DNA of 64,000 nt from Flagellimonas sediminis (GTDB lineage: Bacteria; Bacteroidota; Bacteroidia; Flavobacteriales; Flavobacteriaceae). Numbering within the stretch: the stretch's first letter is position 1; each line of letters begins with the position of its first letter. A model generated the notes under the pieces. That model was not told the DNA's origin. It ran no database searches and worked only from the letters and a program-made list of their open reading frames with translations. Shown here one piece after another: positions 19,032-27,684 of this stretch. The translations under genes were made by a program, and so were the position numbers. The stretch spans positions 1-64,000 of the forward strand of contig NZ_JAAAMI010000004.1 in NCBI RefSeq assembly GCF_010500845.1, given 5' to 3'.

Positions 19032-20486
19032 TCAACCCCTGTCTTTCAACTGATCTTCCCCTTTGACCAAATTTAAATTATGGATTTTGACCAAGGCTTT
19101 GATTTGCTCAATGACATCAGGGTTACTTTCGGCAACATTATATTTTTCAGATGGGTCCACTTCAAGATTGTATAGGAGTGGGGGGTCATGTTCTTCACGC
19201 ATCGGTGGGCCATAGGCACCTTCCGTTATGAAATGGGCTTTGAAGGCTCCCAGCCTAACCGCATAAAGCTCATCTCCCCTGTAATAAAACACTTCTTTTC
19301 TCTCACTTGGTTTTTTTTCAAAGAGTGTTGGCCCAAGGTCATTTCCATCCATCTGTCGATCTTCGGGCAATGGCACGTTTGCCAATTTGCTGAAAGTGGT
19401 AAACAAATCCATGGTGGTGCCAATTTGGGTGACCAAACCAGGTTGGATTCGGCCTGGTCCCCAAAAAATACATGGCTCACGCATACCCCCTTCCCATGTA
19501 GATCCTTTTCCTTCCCTCAATAACCCTGCACTTCCACCTTCTTGGTTCATGATGAGCCATGGTCCGTTGTCTGAGGTGAAGACTACAATTGTATTCTTAT
19601 CTAGGCCACTATTTTTTAATTCGGCCAATATTTGTCCCACCCCATGGTCAATTTCTTCAACAACATCGCCATAGAGCCCCCTATCGCTGGTGCCCAGAAA
19701 GTCCTTTGATGCGAAAAGGGGCACATGTGGAAGATTATGGGCCAAATAAAGGAAAAAAGGTTTTTCCTTGTTCTTCCTTATGAACTGTACCGCCTCTTCA
19801 TTATAACGTTTTGTCAATGTGTTCTGATCAGCTGGGCGCTCCACTATCTCCGTATTGCGCATCAGTGGAACATTGAAAGTATTTATATCTTTCCTCTCTT
19901 CCGATTTCCAAAAATCAATATACCCTTGAGTTGACCTGAATGGAATAATGTTGTCCATGTCATTGCTGTAAGGAATACCAAAATAATAGTCGAACCCTTG
20001 GCTCGTTGGCAAATACTCCTCTTTATGTCCCAAATGCCATTTGCCAATGCAAGCCGTCACATAATCGACTTTTTTTAATTGTTCGGCCAAGGTTATCTCA
20101 CTTTGCGGCAATCCTTTATGGGAATCGGGAAAAAGAACACGGTTCACCTTACTGGTCATTCCATTTCTGATGGGCAATCTCCCGGTCATCAATGCTGCCC
20201 TGCTGGGTGTGCATACGCTCGACCCAACATAGAAGTTCGTCCATTTTTGGCCTTCGACCGCCATTTGGTCCAGGTTTTTGGTGTGTATTGTAGGGTGCCC
20301 ATATGAGCTTAAATCACCATACCCAAGGTCATCGGCAAAAATGACAACAAAGTTCGGAGGTACGTCTTCTCTCTGTGTAACTTGGTCGACATTGGCTTGT
20401 TGTCCCGTGCAGGTGCCAACCCATGACAAGAAGGCAAGTGTCAAAAACAGCTTTATGTTCATGAATCTAATCGTATTTACTTTCAT
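19032..20486 (-). CDS. Secreted S1-family sulfatase (arylsulfatase A-like)
   Basis: This 484-residue type I sulfatase contains the formylglycine signature at Cys92 in GSSVCTPSRAALMTGRL and the metal-binding VVIFADDLGYGDL. ACIGKWHLG and VVFTSDNGPW supply further active-site residues. The N-terminal hydrophobic segment (IKLFLTLAFLSWVGTC) directs export. It probably desulfates an oligosaccharide handled by the SusCD pair just upstream. It needs formylglycine maturation, for which a candidate enzyme is encoded at 45127-46236. Substrate position cannot be called from the sequence. Confidence 0.9.
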   Translation of the reverse strand: MKVNTIRFMNIKLFLTLAFLSWVGTCTGQQANVDQVTQREDVPPNFVVIFADDLGYGDLSSYGHPTIHTKNLDQMAVEGQKWTNFYVGSSVCTPSRAALMTGRLPIRNGMTSKVNRVLFPDSHKGLPQSEITLAEQLKKVDYVTACIGKWHLGHKEEYLPTSQGFDYYFGIPYSNDMDNIIPFRSTQGYIDFWKSEERKDINTFNVPLMRNTEIVERPADQNTLTKRYNEEAVQFIRKNKEKPFFLYLAHNLPHVPLFASKDFLGTSDRGLYGDVVEEIDHGVGQILAELKNSGLDKNTIVVFTSDNGPWLIMNQEGGSAGLLREGKGSTWEGGMREPCIFWGPGRIQPGLVTQIGTTMDLFTTFSKLANVPLPEDRQMDGNDLGPTLFEKKPSERKEVFYYRGDELYAVRLGAFKAHFITEGAYGPPMREEHDPPLLYNLEVDPSEKYNVAESNPDVIEQIKALVKIHNLNLVKGEDQLKDRG

Positions 20487-20670
20487 CTAAATTTAATTTT
20501 TAATATTCAAGCAAGGCCTGGTAAATCCACAGAAGTCTACCAAGATAGACTTCAGTAAAGCGAAAAGGTTGGAAGAAACCTTGAGGTAGGCCGACCATTA
20601 AATTAATCTGGAATACTTTTCTTTTCATTATATATTATATTCTCGACTCCCAAAAAGAACACTGATGTTT

Positions 20671-22098
20671 TTAATATCCAGGATTTTGTTCCAAATTTGA
20701 ATTGGCATCCAGTTCTCTTTGGGGAATCGGATAGAGCACATGAAAATCCTGGGCATTTTTCCCCCTTGCTTGGGCCCTAGAAATCATGACCCCGTGTCTT
20801 ATTTGGTCTTCCCTCGCATTTCCTTCAAAGTAAAATTCCCACTCCCTTTCACTCAATATGGCATCTCTTAAGGAATCTTTGCCAAAACTTCCCAGATTCA
20901 AGGGGGTGGCACCGGCCCGGTTCCTGACCTCGTTGATCAGGTCGATGGCCTCTTGGGTGGGACCATTGAGTTCATTGAGTGCTTCTGCCCTTGTCAACAA
21001 TATGTCCGCATACCTGATGACAATAATATCATTGCCAGCTGACGCTCCCACGGCATTTGGGTCAAAAGGTAATTTATAGGGGTGTGATTGATCGTTGCCC
21101 AACCCCATTACCAGTTCACCGGTTGCCGTACTCTGCCATTCGGTTATTATACGGCTGGTTCTAGTATCTGTCGCCTCAAAGGAGTTTACAAAATCATCAA
21201 ATAAGTAAGTGCGTGCAGCAAATACAGAATTGTTCGGGAAAGGTCTTGGATAATCCGGTGGGAAAATCAGCGCATTCATAAACTGGCCCGCCCCAGCAGC
21301 ATCTTTGGGAAGTGCCCAAATGACCTCGGCATTGCCCTCGTTCGATATTTCAAACACGTCTGAGTAATTGGGTAAAAGACTGTACAGTCCCAAATCGATA
21401 ACGCCCGAGGACATGTCGGCCGCTTTTTGCCATTGCTTGGTGTTCAGGTAAAACTTTGCCAAGACCGACATGGCCACGCCTTTGGATGCTTTTCCAAAGG
21501 CCGGAGGTTGGTTGGGTAAAGTGGCTATTGCCCCCAACAGTTCCTGCTCTATAAAGGCCTGAGTCTCTTCGTCAGTTGATCGGGGCAGCAAAGGATCATC
21601 AGTAGAAGACCGATAAATCGGCACCCTACCAAAAAGCTTGTAAAGCTCCGAATAGGCCCATCCCCTTATAAAATGGGCCTCGGCTTCCGTTCTCTGCTTA
21701 AAATCATTCGAAAAAGAATCATTGTCCAGGTTGTCCAGGACCAGATTCGCATCACGAATGGAACTAAAGTACACTATCCATACAGGAATCAATTGGCCAT
21801 GGTTGCTGTCCCAATTGTAATCGATCAATGATTGCCATACACTTTCAATCGACCCACCAGCGCCCCATACCTCACCGGCTGGCATGGTTCCCAAATAATA
21901 AGGGGACCAGGATTCATCATCCCCAGCCCTATGCGAATAGGCATAAGCTGCATTCAATAAGGAGCTGAGACCTTGCTCAGAGGTAAAAAGTGTTGAGGGC
22001 GAGAGCTCAGAGAACACCTCTTCCTCCAAACGTTCTTCACAGCCCAGCAGGCCAGACAGCATTATAGTGAGAGCTATTCTATAATAATAAGTTTTCAT
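20671..22098 (-). CDS. SusD/RagB-like glycan-binding lipoprotein (PUL1)
   Basis: This 475-residue outer membrane lipoprotein caps the SusC channel and binds glycan. The signal peptide ends at a lipobox Cys (IMLSGLLGCEERLEEE). TPR-like helices are visible (EAHFIRGWAYSELYKLFGRV), as are the family C-terminal blocks: ADILLTRAEALNELNG, INEVRNRAGA and the closing YPIPQRELDANSNLEQNPGY, the canonical SusD end. It follows SusC by 26 bp. Confidence 0.95.
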   Translation of the reverse strand: MKTYYYRIALTIMLSGLLGCEERLEEEVFSELSPSTLFTSEQGLSSLLNAAYAYSHRAGDDESWSPYYLGTMPAGEVWGAGGSIESVWQSLIDYNWDSNHGQLIPVWIVYFSSIRDANLVLDNLDNDSFSNDFKQRTEAEAHFIRGWAYSELYKLFGRVPIYRSSTDDPLLPRSTDEETQAFIEQELLGAIATLPNQPPAFGKASKGVAMSVLAKFYLNTKQWQKAADMSSGVIDLGLYSLLPNYSDVFEISNEGNAEVIWALPKDAAGAGQFMNALIFPPDYPRPFPNNSVFAARTYLFDDFVNSFEATDTRTSRIITEWQSTATGELVMGLGNDQSHPYKLPFDPNAVGASAGNDIIVIRYADILLTRAEALNELNGPTQEAIDLINEVRNRAGATPLNLGSFGKDSLRDAILSEREWEFYFEGNAREDQIRHGVMISRAQARGKNAQDFHVLYPIPQRELDANSNLEQNPGY

Positions 22099-22124
22099 AA
22101 TTATGATTTTTTTAATTGTTTGAC

Positions 22125-25100
22125 CTAAAAATTGGCAGTAAGACCCAACATATAGGTTGTTGCCAGGGGATAACTACTATAATCGATCCTAACGTTACTT
22201 CTACCGAATGAATTAGCCTCAGGATCAAATCCCACATAATCAGTAATTGTAAACAGGTTCTGGCCGGTCACATAGACTTGAAGTGAGTTCAAAAAATCAA
22301 TATTTTGAACTGGAACGTTGTACGATAGCCTGACATTTTTCAAACGCAGGTAAGATGCATCTTGAATGGTCAGGGTATTCACTTTTCCTGCACCATAGGC
22401 ATTGGGGTTTACCCCTGATGGCCATTTAGCACCTGTATTTTGGGGCGTCCATCGATCCAATATTTGGTGCGCAAGTCGGTTTCTTCTGAAGTTTGCAGGA
22501 TAGAGAGACTCTATCAGGTTGATATTCAATAGGTCGACACCTGCCTGACCTTGAAAAAAGAAGTCCAACGTCAAATTCTTGTAGGAAATTGAATTTTGTA
22601 TACCATAGGTAAAATCAGGATATGGGGTGCCTATAATGGTCTGGTCGGTAGGCGTAATGGCCCCATCTCCATTTCTATCTTCAAAAATTGGAAAGCCTGG
22701 CTGGGCTGTGGGCTGTGGTGAATTGGCTATATCGTCACCTTCCTGAAAAATGCCGGTGACAACATATCCATAATAGGAGGCCAGGGGATCACCTTCTTGA
22801 ATGATCGCCGTGTTGCCCACTGCTTGTACACTTCCCGTCACAATACTTTCAATTCGTCCCAAATCCACCACTTCATTCTTAATGGCGGAAAAATTCAATG
22901 AAGTATCCCATTTAAAATCATCGGTCACTATGTTGGTCGAGTTAAAAAGAAACTCAACCCCACTGTTCTTAACTTCGCCTACATTTGTCAATATTGATGA
23001 ATAACCGGAAGCAAATGGCAATGGAAGGTCAAACAACAAATCCTTCGATTCTTTTGAAAAATAATCTAAACTACCACTGAATCTGCCCCCTGAAATACCG
23101 AAATCAAGACCGATGTTGAGTTGTTCGGTGGTTTCCCACTTAAGGTCTGGATTTGGAATACGCTGGGGGGAGACACTGCCTGAAATGGTGCCACCAAACA
23201 CTACGTTGGGTCCTGTTCCAAAGGTCAGTTGCGATGCATAGTTGCCAATTTCCTGGTTACCTGTCTGACCCCAACTCGCCCGTAGCTTGAACTGGCTGAA
23301 ACTATCGGGAATAAATTCTTCTTGGTCAAGTTTATAGCCCAAGGCAAAGGATGGAAAATAACCCCATTTGTTGTTCTCTCCAAACCTTGATGACCCATCC
23401 GCCCTTATTGAGGCGGTAAATAAAAATTTGTCAAAAAGGTTATAGTTCACCCTGCCTAGATATGACAACAAGGTATTTTCTTCCTTGCCACTAGAGAGTA
23501 CATCCGTATTGGTGTCGCCCAGTGCCAAATTGTTAGTTTTGATATCATCTGTCGGAAAACCGCTGATATTACCGGAAAAGAACCGCGAACTGAACTTTTG
23601 AAAGGTGATACCACCCAATACCGTAAGTGCATGGTCTTCGTTAAAAGCTTTGTCATAGGTCATCGTGTACTCGAACAGATAGTTGGAGCGTTCCAATACG
23701 TTGATGTTCGCGATACCGCCAGCGGCACCGCCACGAATGGTCTGGGTGGTATTGTAAATGTCACGTCTCGATGTTTGTCTGTCGGTCCCGAAATTGAACT
23801 TGCCTGAAAGATCTTCAGTGAAATCGTAGTTCAAAAAAGCACTTCCGAATGTTCTATTGGTCTCGCTCTCGCTAATGATGGCATTTATCAAGGTAACTGG
23901 ATTGTTGACAGTCAGATTCGCCGACTGGCTAAAAGTACCATCGTCATTAAATATGGTCTCCGTAGGATCATATAACAATGAAGAATAAATAGGCCCTGCT
24001 TGCTCATTGGTATTGACGCCATCGACATTGTTGTTGTCCTTGACCAAACTTGTGTTGAAGTTTAGGCCTATCTGGGTCTTGTTCCCAATTTTTGTCTCAA
24101 GGTTTATTCTTCCGGTATATCTTTTTATCCCCGTATTTTTTACAACACCTTCTTGATCAAAATAGTTGAATGAGGCATAATAGTTTGTGTTTTCGCTGCC
24201 CCCGCTCACAGCCAGGTTGTGATTGGTCAAAGGAGCCGAGCGAAAGACTTCATCTTGCCAATCGGTCCCCCTGCCGATTCTTGAAATATCCTCATTGTTG
24301 AAAACCACTGCGTTTCCTTGTGCAATTGACAAGTCGTTTATGGCATCTATGTATTGTGAGGTGGAAAGCACATCGATTTTTTCAGCGACCGATTGGATAC
24401 CTGCATATACATCATACGTGACATTTACCTTGCCTTTGCTTCCCTTCTTGGTAGTGATCAAAATTACCCCATTTGCCCCTCTTGAACCGTAAATTGCCGT
24501 TGCTGAGGCATCCTTTAAAATCTCTATCGATTCCACATCAGCTGGATTCAGGGAATTCAAGGGATTCCTAGGGCTCAGGTTTTGACCTACTTCGGCCACC
24601 CCGCCAGAACCAAGGTTGGGGCTGTTGTCAATCGGGAACCCATCTATTACATACAAAGGCTCGTTACTGGCATTCAAAGAGTTGGAGCCCCTGATCCTAA
24701 TTGCCAACCCACCTCCAGGGGCTGAACTGGCTTGGTTTATCTGTACCCCAGCAGCCCTACCTAGCATCATTTGGTCCACGGATACGTTCGCCCCCGGGTT
24801 CATGTCGTCTTGACCCAATGACGCCACGGACCCAGTTAAGTCACTTTTCTTCTGCGTTCCATAGCCGACAACCACGATTTCATCAAGGACGGCAGTACTT
24901 TCCTGCAAAACAATGTTCAAAACCGATTGTCCGTTGACAGGGATTTCTTTCGTAGTGAACCCGATATAGGATACGGTCAATATGACATCACCGTCAGTTA
25001 CCTTGATCGAAAAATTTCCATCAAAATCGGTTTGGGTGCCGTTCGTGGTTCCCTTTTCGATGATATTTGCTCCTGCCAAAGGAACTCCTGAATCATCCAA

Positions 25101-25532
25101 AACCGTTCCGCTGACCGTAAAATCTTGAAAAAAAACGGCGTCGGTGTTTGGTATATGATAGGTTTGATCTTTAAAGACTGTTACTTGTCTGCCAATAATA
25201 TTGTAACCTAGACCGTACGATTCTAATAAAGAGTCAAGAACGTTAGGTAAGGTTATATTGTTTTTCTTGAGAGTAATTGAATTATCATTGGGCAAAATAC
25301 CATCTTTGTAAAAAAAGATGTACTCGCTTTCATCCTGTAACTGGTTGAATAGTGTCTCTAAACTTACATTTTTAAGGTCAAGATTAAACTTGGTCTGTGA
25401 GTAAGAGTGGTTTGCATAGAGAGCGGTTAACCCCAATAATATGTAACAAAGAAAGGACCTCATTATTTTTATTGAAATGGATTGACCATTTAATTTGCCT
25501 AGAACATGGGCAATACTTAAGTAATTATTCAT
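22125..25532 (-). CDS. SusC/RagA TonB-dependent transporter with STN domain (PUL1)
   Basis: This is a large outer membrane importer. The start at ATG 25532 (MNNYLSIAHVLGKLNGQSI) is chosen because it lies 43 nt after a hairpin placed identically in PUL2. Domain order: signal peptide, STN domain (FNLDLKNVSLETLFNQLQDE), carboxypeptidase-regulatory domain (TVSGTVLDDSGVPLAGANII), plug (GYGTQKKSDLTGSVASLGQD) and beta-barrel ending in an aromatic residue. The STN domain is the part that talks to FecR-type anti-sigma factors, matching the adjacent regulators. It is paralogous to the SusC protein at 38052. Confidence 0.95.
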   Translation of the reverse strand: MNNYLSIAHVLGKLNGQSISIKIMRSFLCYILLGLTALYANHSYSQTKFNLDLKNVSLETLFNQLQDESEYIFFYKDGILPNDNSITLKKNNITLPNVLDSLLESYGLGYNIIGRQVTVFKDQTYHIPNTDAVFFQDFTVSGTVLDDSGVPLAGANIIEKGTTNGTQTDFDGNFSIKVTDGDVILTVSYIGFTTKEIPVNGQSVLNIVLQESTAVLDEIVVVGYGTQKKSDLTGSVASLGQDDMNPGANVSVDQMMLGRAAGVQINQASSAPGGGLAIRIRGSNSLNASNEPLYVIDGFPIDNSPNLGSGGVAEVGQNLSPRNPLNSLNPADVESIEILKDASATAIYGSRGANGVILITTKKGSKGKVNVTYDVYAGIQSVAEKIDVLSTSQYIDAINDLSIAQGNAVVFNNEDISRIGRGTDWQDEVFRSAPLTNHNLAVSGGSENTNYYASFNYFDQEGVVKNTGIKRYTGRINLETKIGNKTQIGLNFNTSLVKDNNNVDGVNTNEQAGPIYSSLLYDPTETIFNDDGTFSQSANLTVNNPVTLINAIISESETNRTFGSAFLNYDFTEDLSGKFNFGTDRQTSRRDIYNTTQTIRGGAAGGIANINVLERSNYLFEYTMTYDKAFNEDHALTVLGGITFQKFSSRFFSGNISGFPTDDIKTNNLALGDTNTDVLSSGKEENTLLSYLGRVNYNLFDKFLFTASIRADGSSRFGENNKWGYFPSFALGYKLDQEEFIPDSFSQFKLRASWGQTGNQEIGNYASQLTFGTGPNVVFGGTISGSVSPQRIPNPDLKWETTEQLNIGLDFGISGGRFSGSLDYFSKESKDLLFDLPLPFASGYSSILTNVGEVKNSGVEFLFNSTNIVTDDFKWDTSLNFSAIKNEVVDLGRIESIVTGSVQAVGNTAIIQEGDPLASYYGYVVTGIFQEGDDIANSPQPTAQPGFPIFEDRNGDGAITPTDQTIIGTPYPDFTYGIQNSISYKNLTLDFFFQGQAGVDLLNINLIESLYPANFRRNRLAHQILDRWTPQNTGAKWPSGVNPNAYGAGKVNTLTIQDASYLRLKNVRLSYNVPVQNIDFLNSLQVYVTGQNLFTITDYVGFDPEANSFGRSNVRIDYSSYPLATTYMLGLTANF

Positions 25533-25575
25533 AATTTTAGAGTTCAGTTTAGTTATTACTTCGGTAATACATTTT

Positions 25576-25603
25576 ACCGGCAGATGCGCCAACATCTGTC
25601 GGT
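25576..25603 (-). promoter_or_regulatory. fecR-susC leader hairpin (PUL1)
   Basis: On the minus strand ACCGACAGATG-TTGGCG-CATCTGCCGGT forms an 11-bp stem with one A-C mismatch and a 6-nt loop. No U-run follows, so it is not a standard terminator. Size, mismatch position, ACCGA...CCGGT base and the 43-nt distance to the susC start are the same as at 37981-38008 in PUL2. It may be a processing, stability or attenuation element setting susC expression relative to fecR. Confidence 0.65.
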
Positions 25604-25624
25604 TTTCATTTCATTCTGTATATT

Positions 25625-26701
25625 TTATTTCATAGGCACTGTATCTTTTAAATTTAACTTGGTGGAGGCCAGTATGATTTTGTCGGTTTGATATTCCGCA
25701 AAAAAGTTAGATGCTTCTCCTATAGTTTGTATGACTTGCCCCAGATTTTCCTTTAAGTCAAGTTTTCCAGAAAATGTTTCTGTTTTTAAATGATTTTCCT
25801 TTATGAAAATTTCCACACCATAATATCTCGACAATTTTGTGGTGATATATTCCAAATCACGGTTTTTCAGATTTAGGAAGCCTTCTCTCCACCCAAAATA
25901 TTCATCAATGTTCACATCGTGCATTTCTATTTCTTTGGTTTTGGTATTATAGCCAGCCATTGTGCCCGGGGCCATCTTAAAAGACTTTTCGTCATCATGG
26001 TCATAGGTCACCAAAACACTGCCGCTCTTAAGAACTGTACTAGCCATTTCATCATCGGGATAAGTGCTGACATTGAAAACGGTTCCCAATACATTGATCT
26101 CCTGATTGGTCGAGATCACCCGAAAGGGTTTTGATGGGTTATGTGCAACTTCGAATATGGCCTCACCTTCGAGAAAGACCTCCCGCTCCTTATCCCTGAA
26201 AAACGCAGGGTAGATAAGCCTAGACCCTGAATTTATCCATATTTTCGTTCCATCAGAAAGGGTCACGTCGGTACGTTTTCCAAAGGGCACCAGTATCGTG
26301 TTGAATACAGGTTTTTTTTCATCTTCTATAGTTTGTCTATATTTTTCACCTGTTCCCACGTGCAGATCTTTTCCCGTTGACGAGTACCTTAATGTGTTGT
26401 TCTTTTCATTTAGTTGAATTTTTTCTCTCTCTCCGAGCACCACGATTACTTGGCTGCTACTGCCAAAGTCAACAATTGATTTATTTTCATCAATATAATC
26501 CTGCAATGACTGTTCGCTAGATTTGTCAAAAACGGTAAAAACAGCAAACAACAGCGCTATCGATGCCGCCGCACCGTACAACAACGTTGCCCTTCGTTGC
26601 CTTTTTGCATTTTTTCTTAGAAGTTTGGCCGATCTTATAATACGGCTCTTAAGCTTTGTCCGCTCTAAGTCGGAAAGTGGTTCGTTCTCGCTAAAGTTCA
26701 T
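25625..26701 (-). CDS. FecR-family anti-sigma factor (PUL1)
   Basis: This 358-residue single-pass inner membrane regulator has a cytoplasmic basic N-terminus (LKSRIIRSAKLLRKNAKRQR), one membrane helix (TLLYGAAASIALLFAVFTVF) and a periplasmic FecR domain (VPFGKRTDVTLSDGTKIWIN then FLEGEAIFEVAHNPSKPF). A C-terminal DUF4974-like region ends the protein (YYGVEIFIKENHL). It should hold the sigma factor encoded 90 bp upstream until the SusC STN domain signals substrate. Gene order sigma-fecR-susC-susD is the standard arrangement. Confidence 0.93.
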   Translation of the reverse strand: MNFSENEPLSDLERTKLKSRIIRSAKLLRKNAKRQRRATLLYGAAASIALLFAVFTVFDKSSEQSLQDYIDENKSIVDFGSSSQVIVVLGEREKIQLNEKNNTLRYSSTGKDLHVGTGEKYRQTIEDEKKPVFNTILVPFGKRTDVTLSDGTKIWINSGSRLIYPAFFRDKEREVFLEGEAIFEVAHNPSKPFRVISTNQEINVLGTVFNVSTYPDDEMASTVLKSGSVLVTYDHDDEKSFKMAPGTMAGYNTKTKEIEMHDVNIDEYFGWREGFLNLKNRDLEYITTKLSRYYGVEIFIKENHLKTETFSGKLDLKENLGQVIQTIGEASNFFAEYQTDKIILASTKLNLKDTVPMK

Positions 26702-26791
26702 ACTTTATTTGTAATTATGGGGTAAATGGAACTTACCGTCCATATATAAGAGGGCAGTTTTTGATATTTATAGACAAAAAAAAACGCTTTT

Positions 26792-27391
26792 TTAAAAGAA
26801 CAATGTTAAGGCCGTGTCGCGGATCGTTTTTAACGTTCTGTAAACCAGCGTTCTGGCAGAAGCAACAGAAAGTCCCAAATCTCCGGCGATCTGTTGATAT
26901 GTCTTTTCTTGGGCGAAACGAAGTCGAAGTATCTTTCGTTGATGATCCGTTAAATTAACCATTATTTTTTTTAGCCTCTTTGACAGTTCATTTTCTTTTT
27001 CATCTTCGATCATTTCTTCCTCATGTGAAATAACCGTCAGGCCTGCAGTAGAGTAACTATTGTTAAAGGTTTCCAATTCGCTCTCCAAACTCTTGATCTT
27101 ATGGTCGCTTTGCTTAATGAGTTTTCTTTTAAGGGACATTATCAAATAGGCCTCTATGTTTTTGACATCCGATAATTTCTTGTGGTATCTATAAAGGTCT
27201 AGAAAAAGATTGTGGATTTCATCTTGAACTTTAGCTCTATCTCCACTGATTTTGTACCCATAGGCAAAAAGTTTGTCAACGTAAAGGTCATATAGAGACC
27301 CCAAAGATGCCAAACAGCCTTTCTTCAGATCTTTCCAGAGCAGTTTCTCTATAGAGTCTAGTACTTGGTCTATTTTTTTTTCTCTTCCCAT
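26792..27391 (-). CDS. ECF-type RNA polymerase sigma factor (PUL1)
   Basis: This is 199 residues when started at ATG 27391 (MGREKKIDQVLDSIEKLLWK); the longer frame to 27523 adds 44 residues unlike any sigma N-terminus. Region 2 is around LYDLYVDKLFAYGYKISGDR and region 4 around TDHQRKILRLRFAQEKTYQQ followed by IAGDLGLSVASARTLVYRTL, a clear helix-turn-helix. It is predicted to activate the PUL1 susCD operon when released by FecR. An acidic linker (EEEMIEDEKENE) separates the two domains. Confidence 0.9.
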   Translation of the reverse strand: MGREKKIDQVLDSIEKLLWKDLKKGCLASLGSLYDLYVDKLFAYGYKISGDRAKVQDEIHNLFLDLYRYHKKLSDVKNIEAYLIMSLKRKLIKQSDHKIKSLESELETFNNSYSTAGLTVISHEEEMIEDEKENELSKRLKKIMVNLTDHQRKILRLRFAQEKTYQQIAGDLGLSVASARTLVYRTLKTIRDTALTLFF

Positions 27392-27684
27392 TGATACCGT
27401 AATCCAAATGGTATGGCAAATTTGCCGATTGACAAAATCATAATTAGTAAATGGAATATTATCATGTCCCATTATTGAAATTATCGCAACTAATGTATAA
27501 AAAAAATAAAGAATTGATAACAATGATAAATTTTTTTACAAATTAACTTTTTAATGATATGAGAAGTTGGGTGCCCAGCTCAAAAGGGCTAAGAGTGTCA
27601 AGAAAACAAAAAATGATGTCTATAAAAAAAGGGTTTTCATCTCTTACTAAAAATGGGCGACCAACAAGTTAAAACTCTGCAGAC

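Noticed and set aside
27392..27523. A 44-residue N-terminal extension of the PUL1 sigma factor
   Set aside because: The extension is hydrophobic and Ile/Tyr-rich, unlike sigma factors, and the ATG at 27391 gives a normal length; the region is more likely the divergent promoter area.
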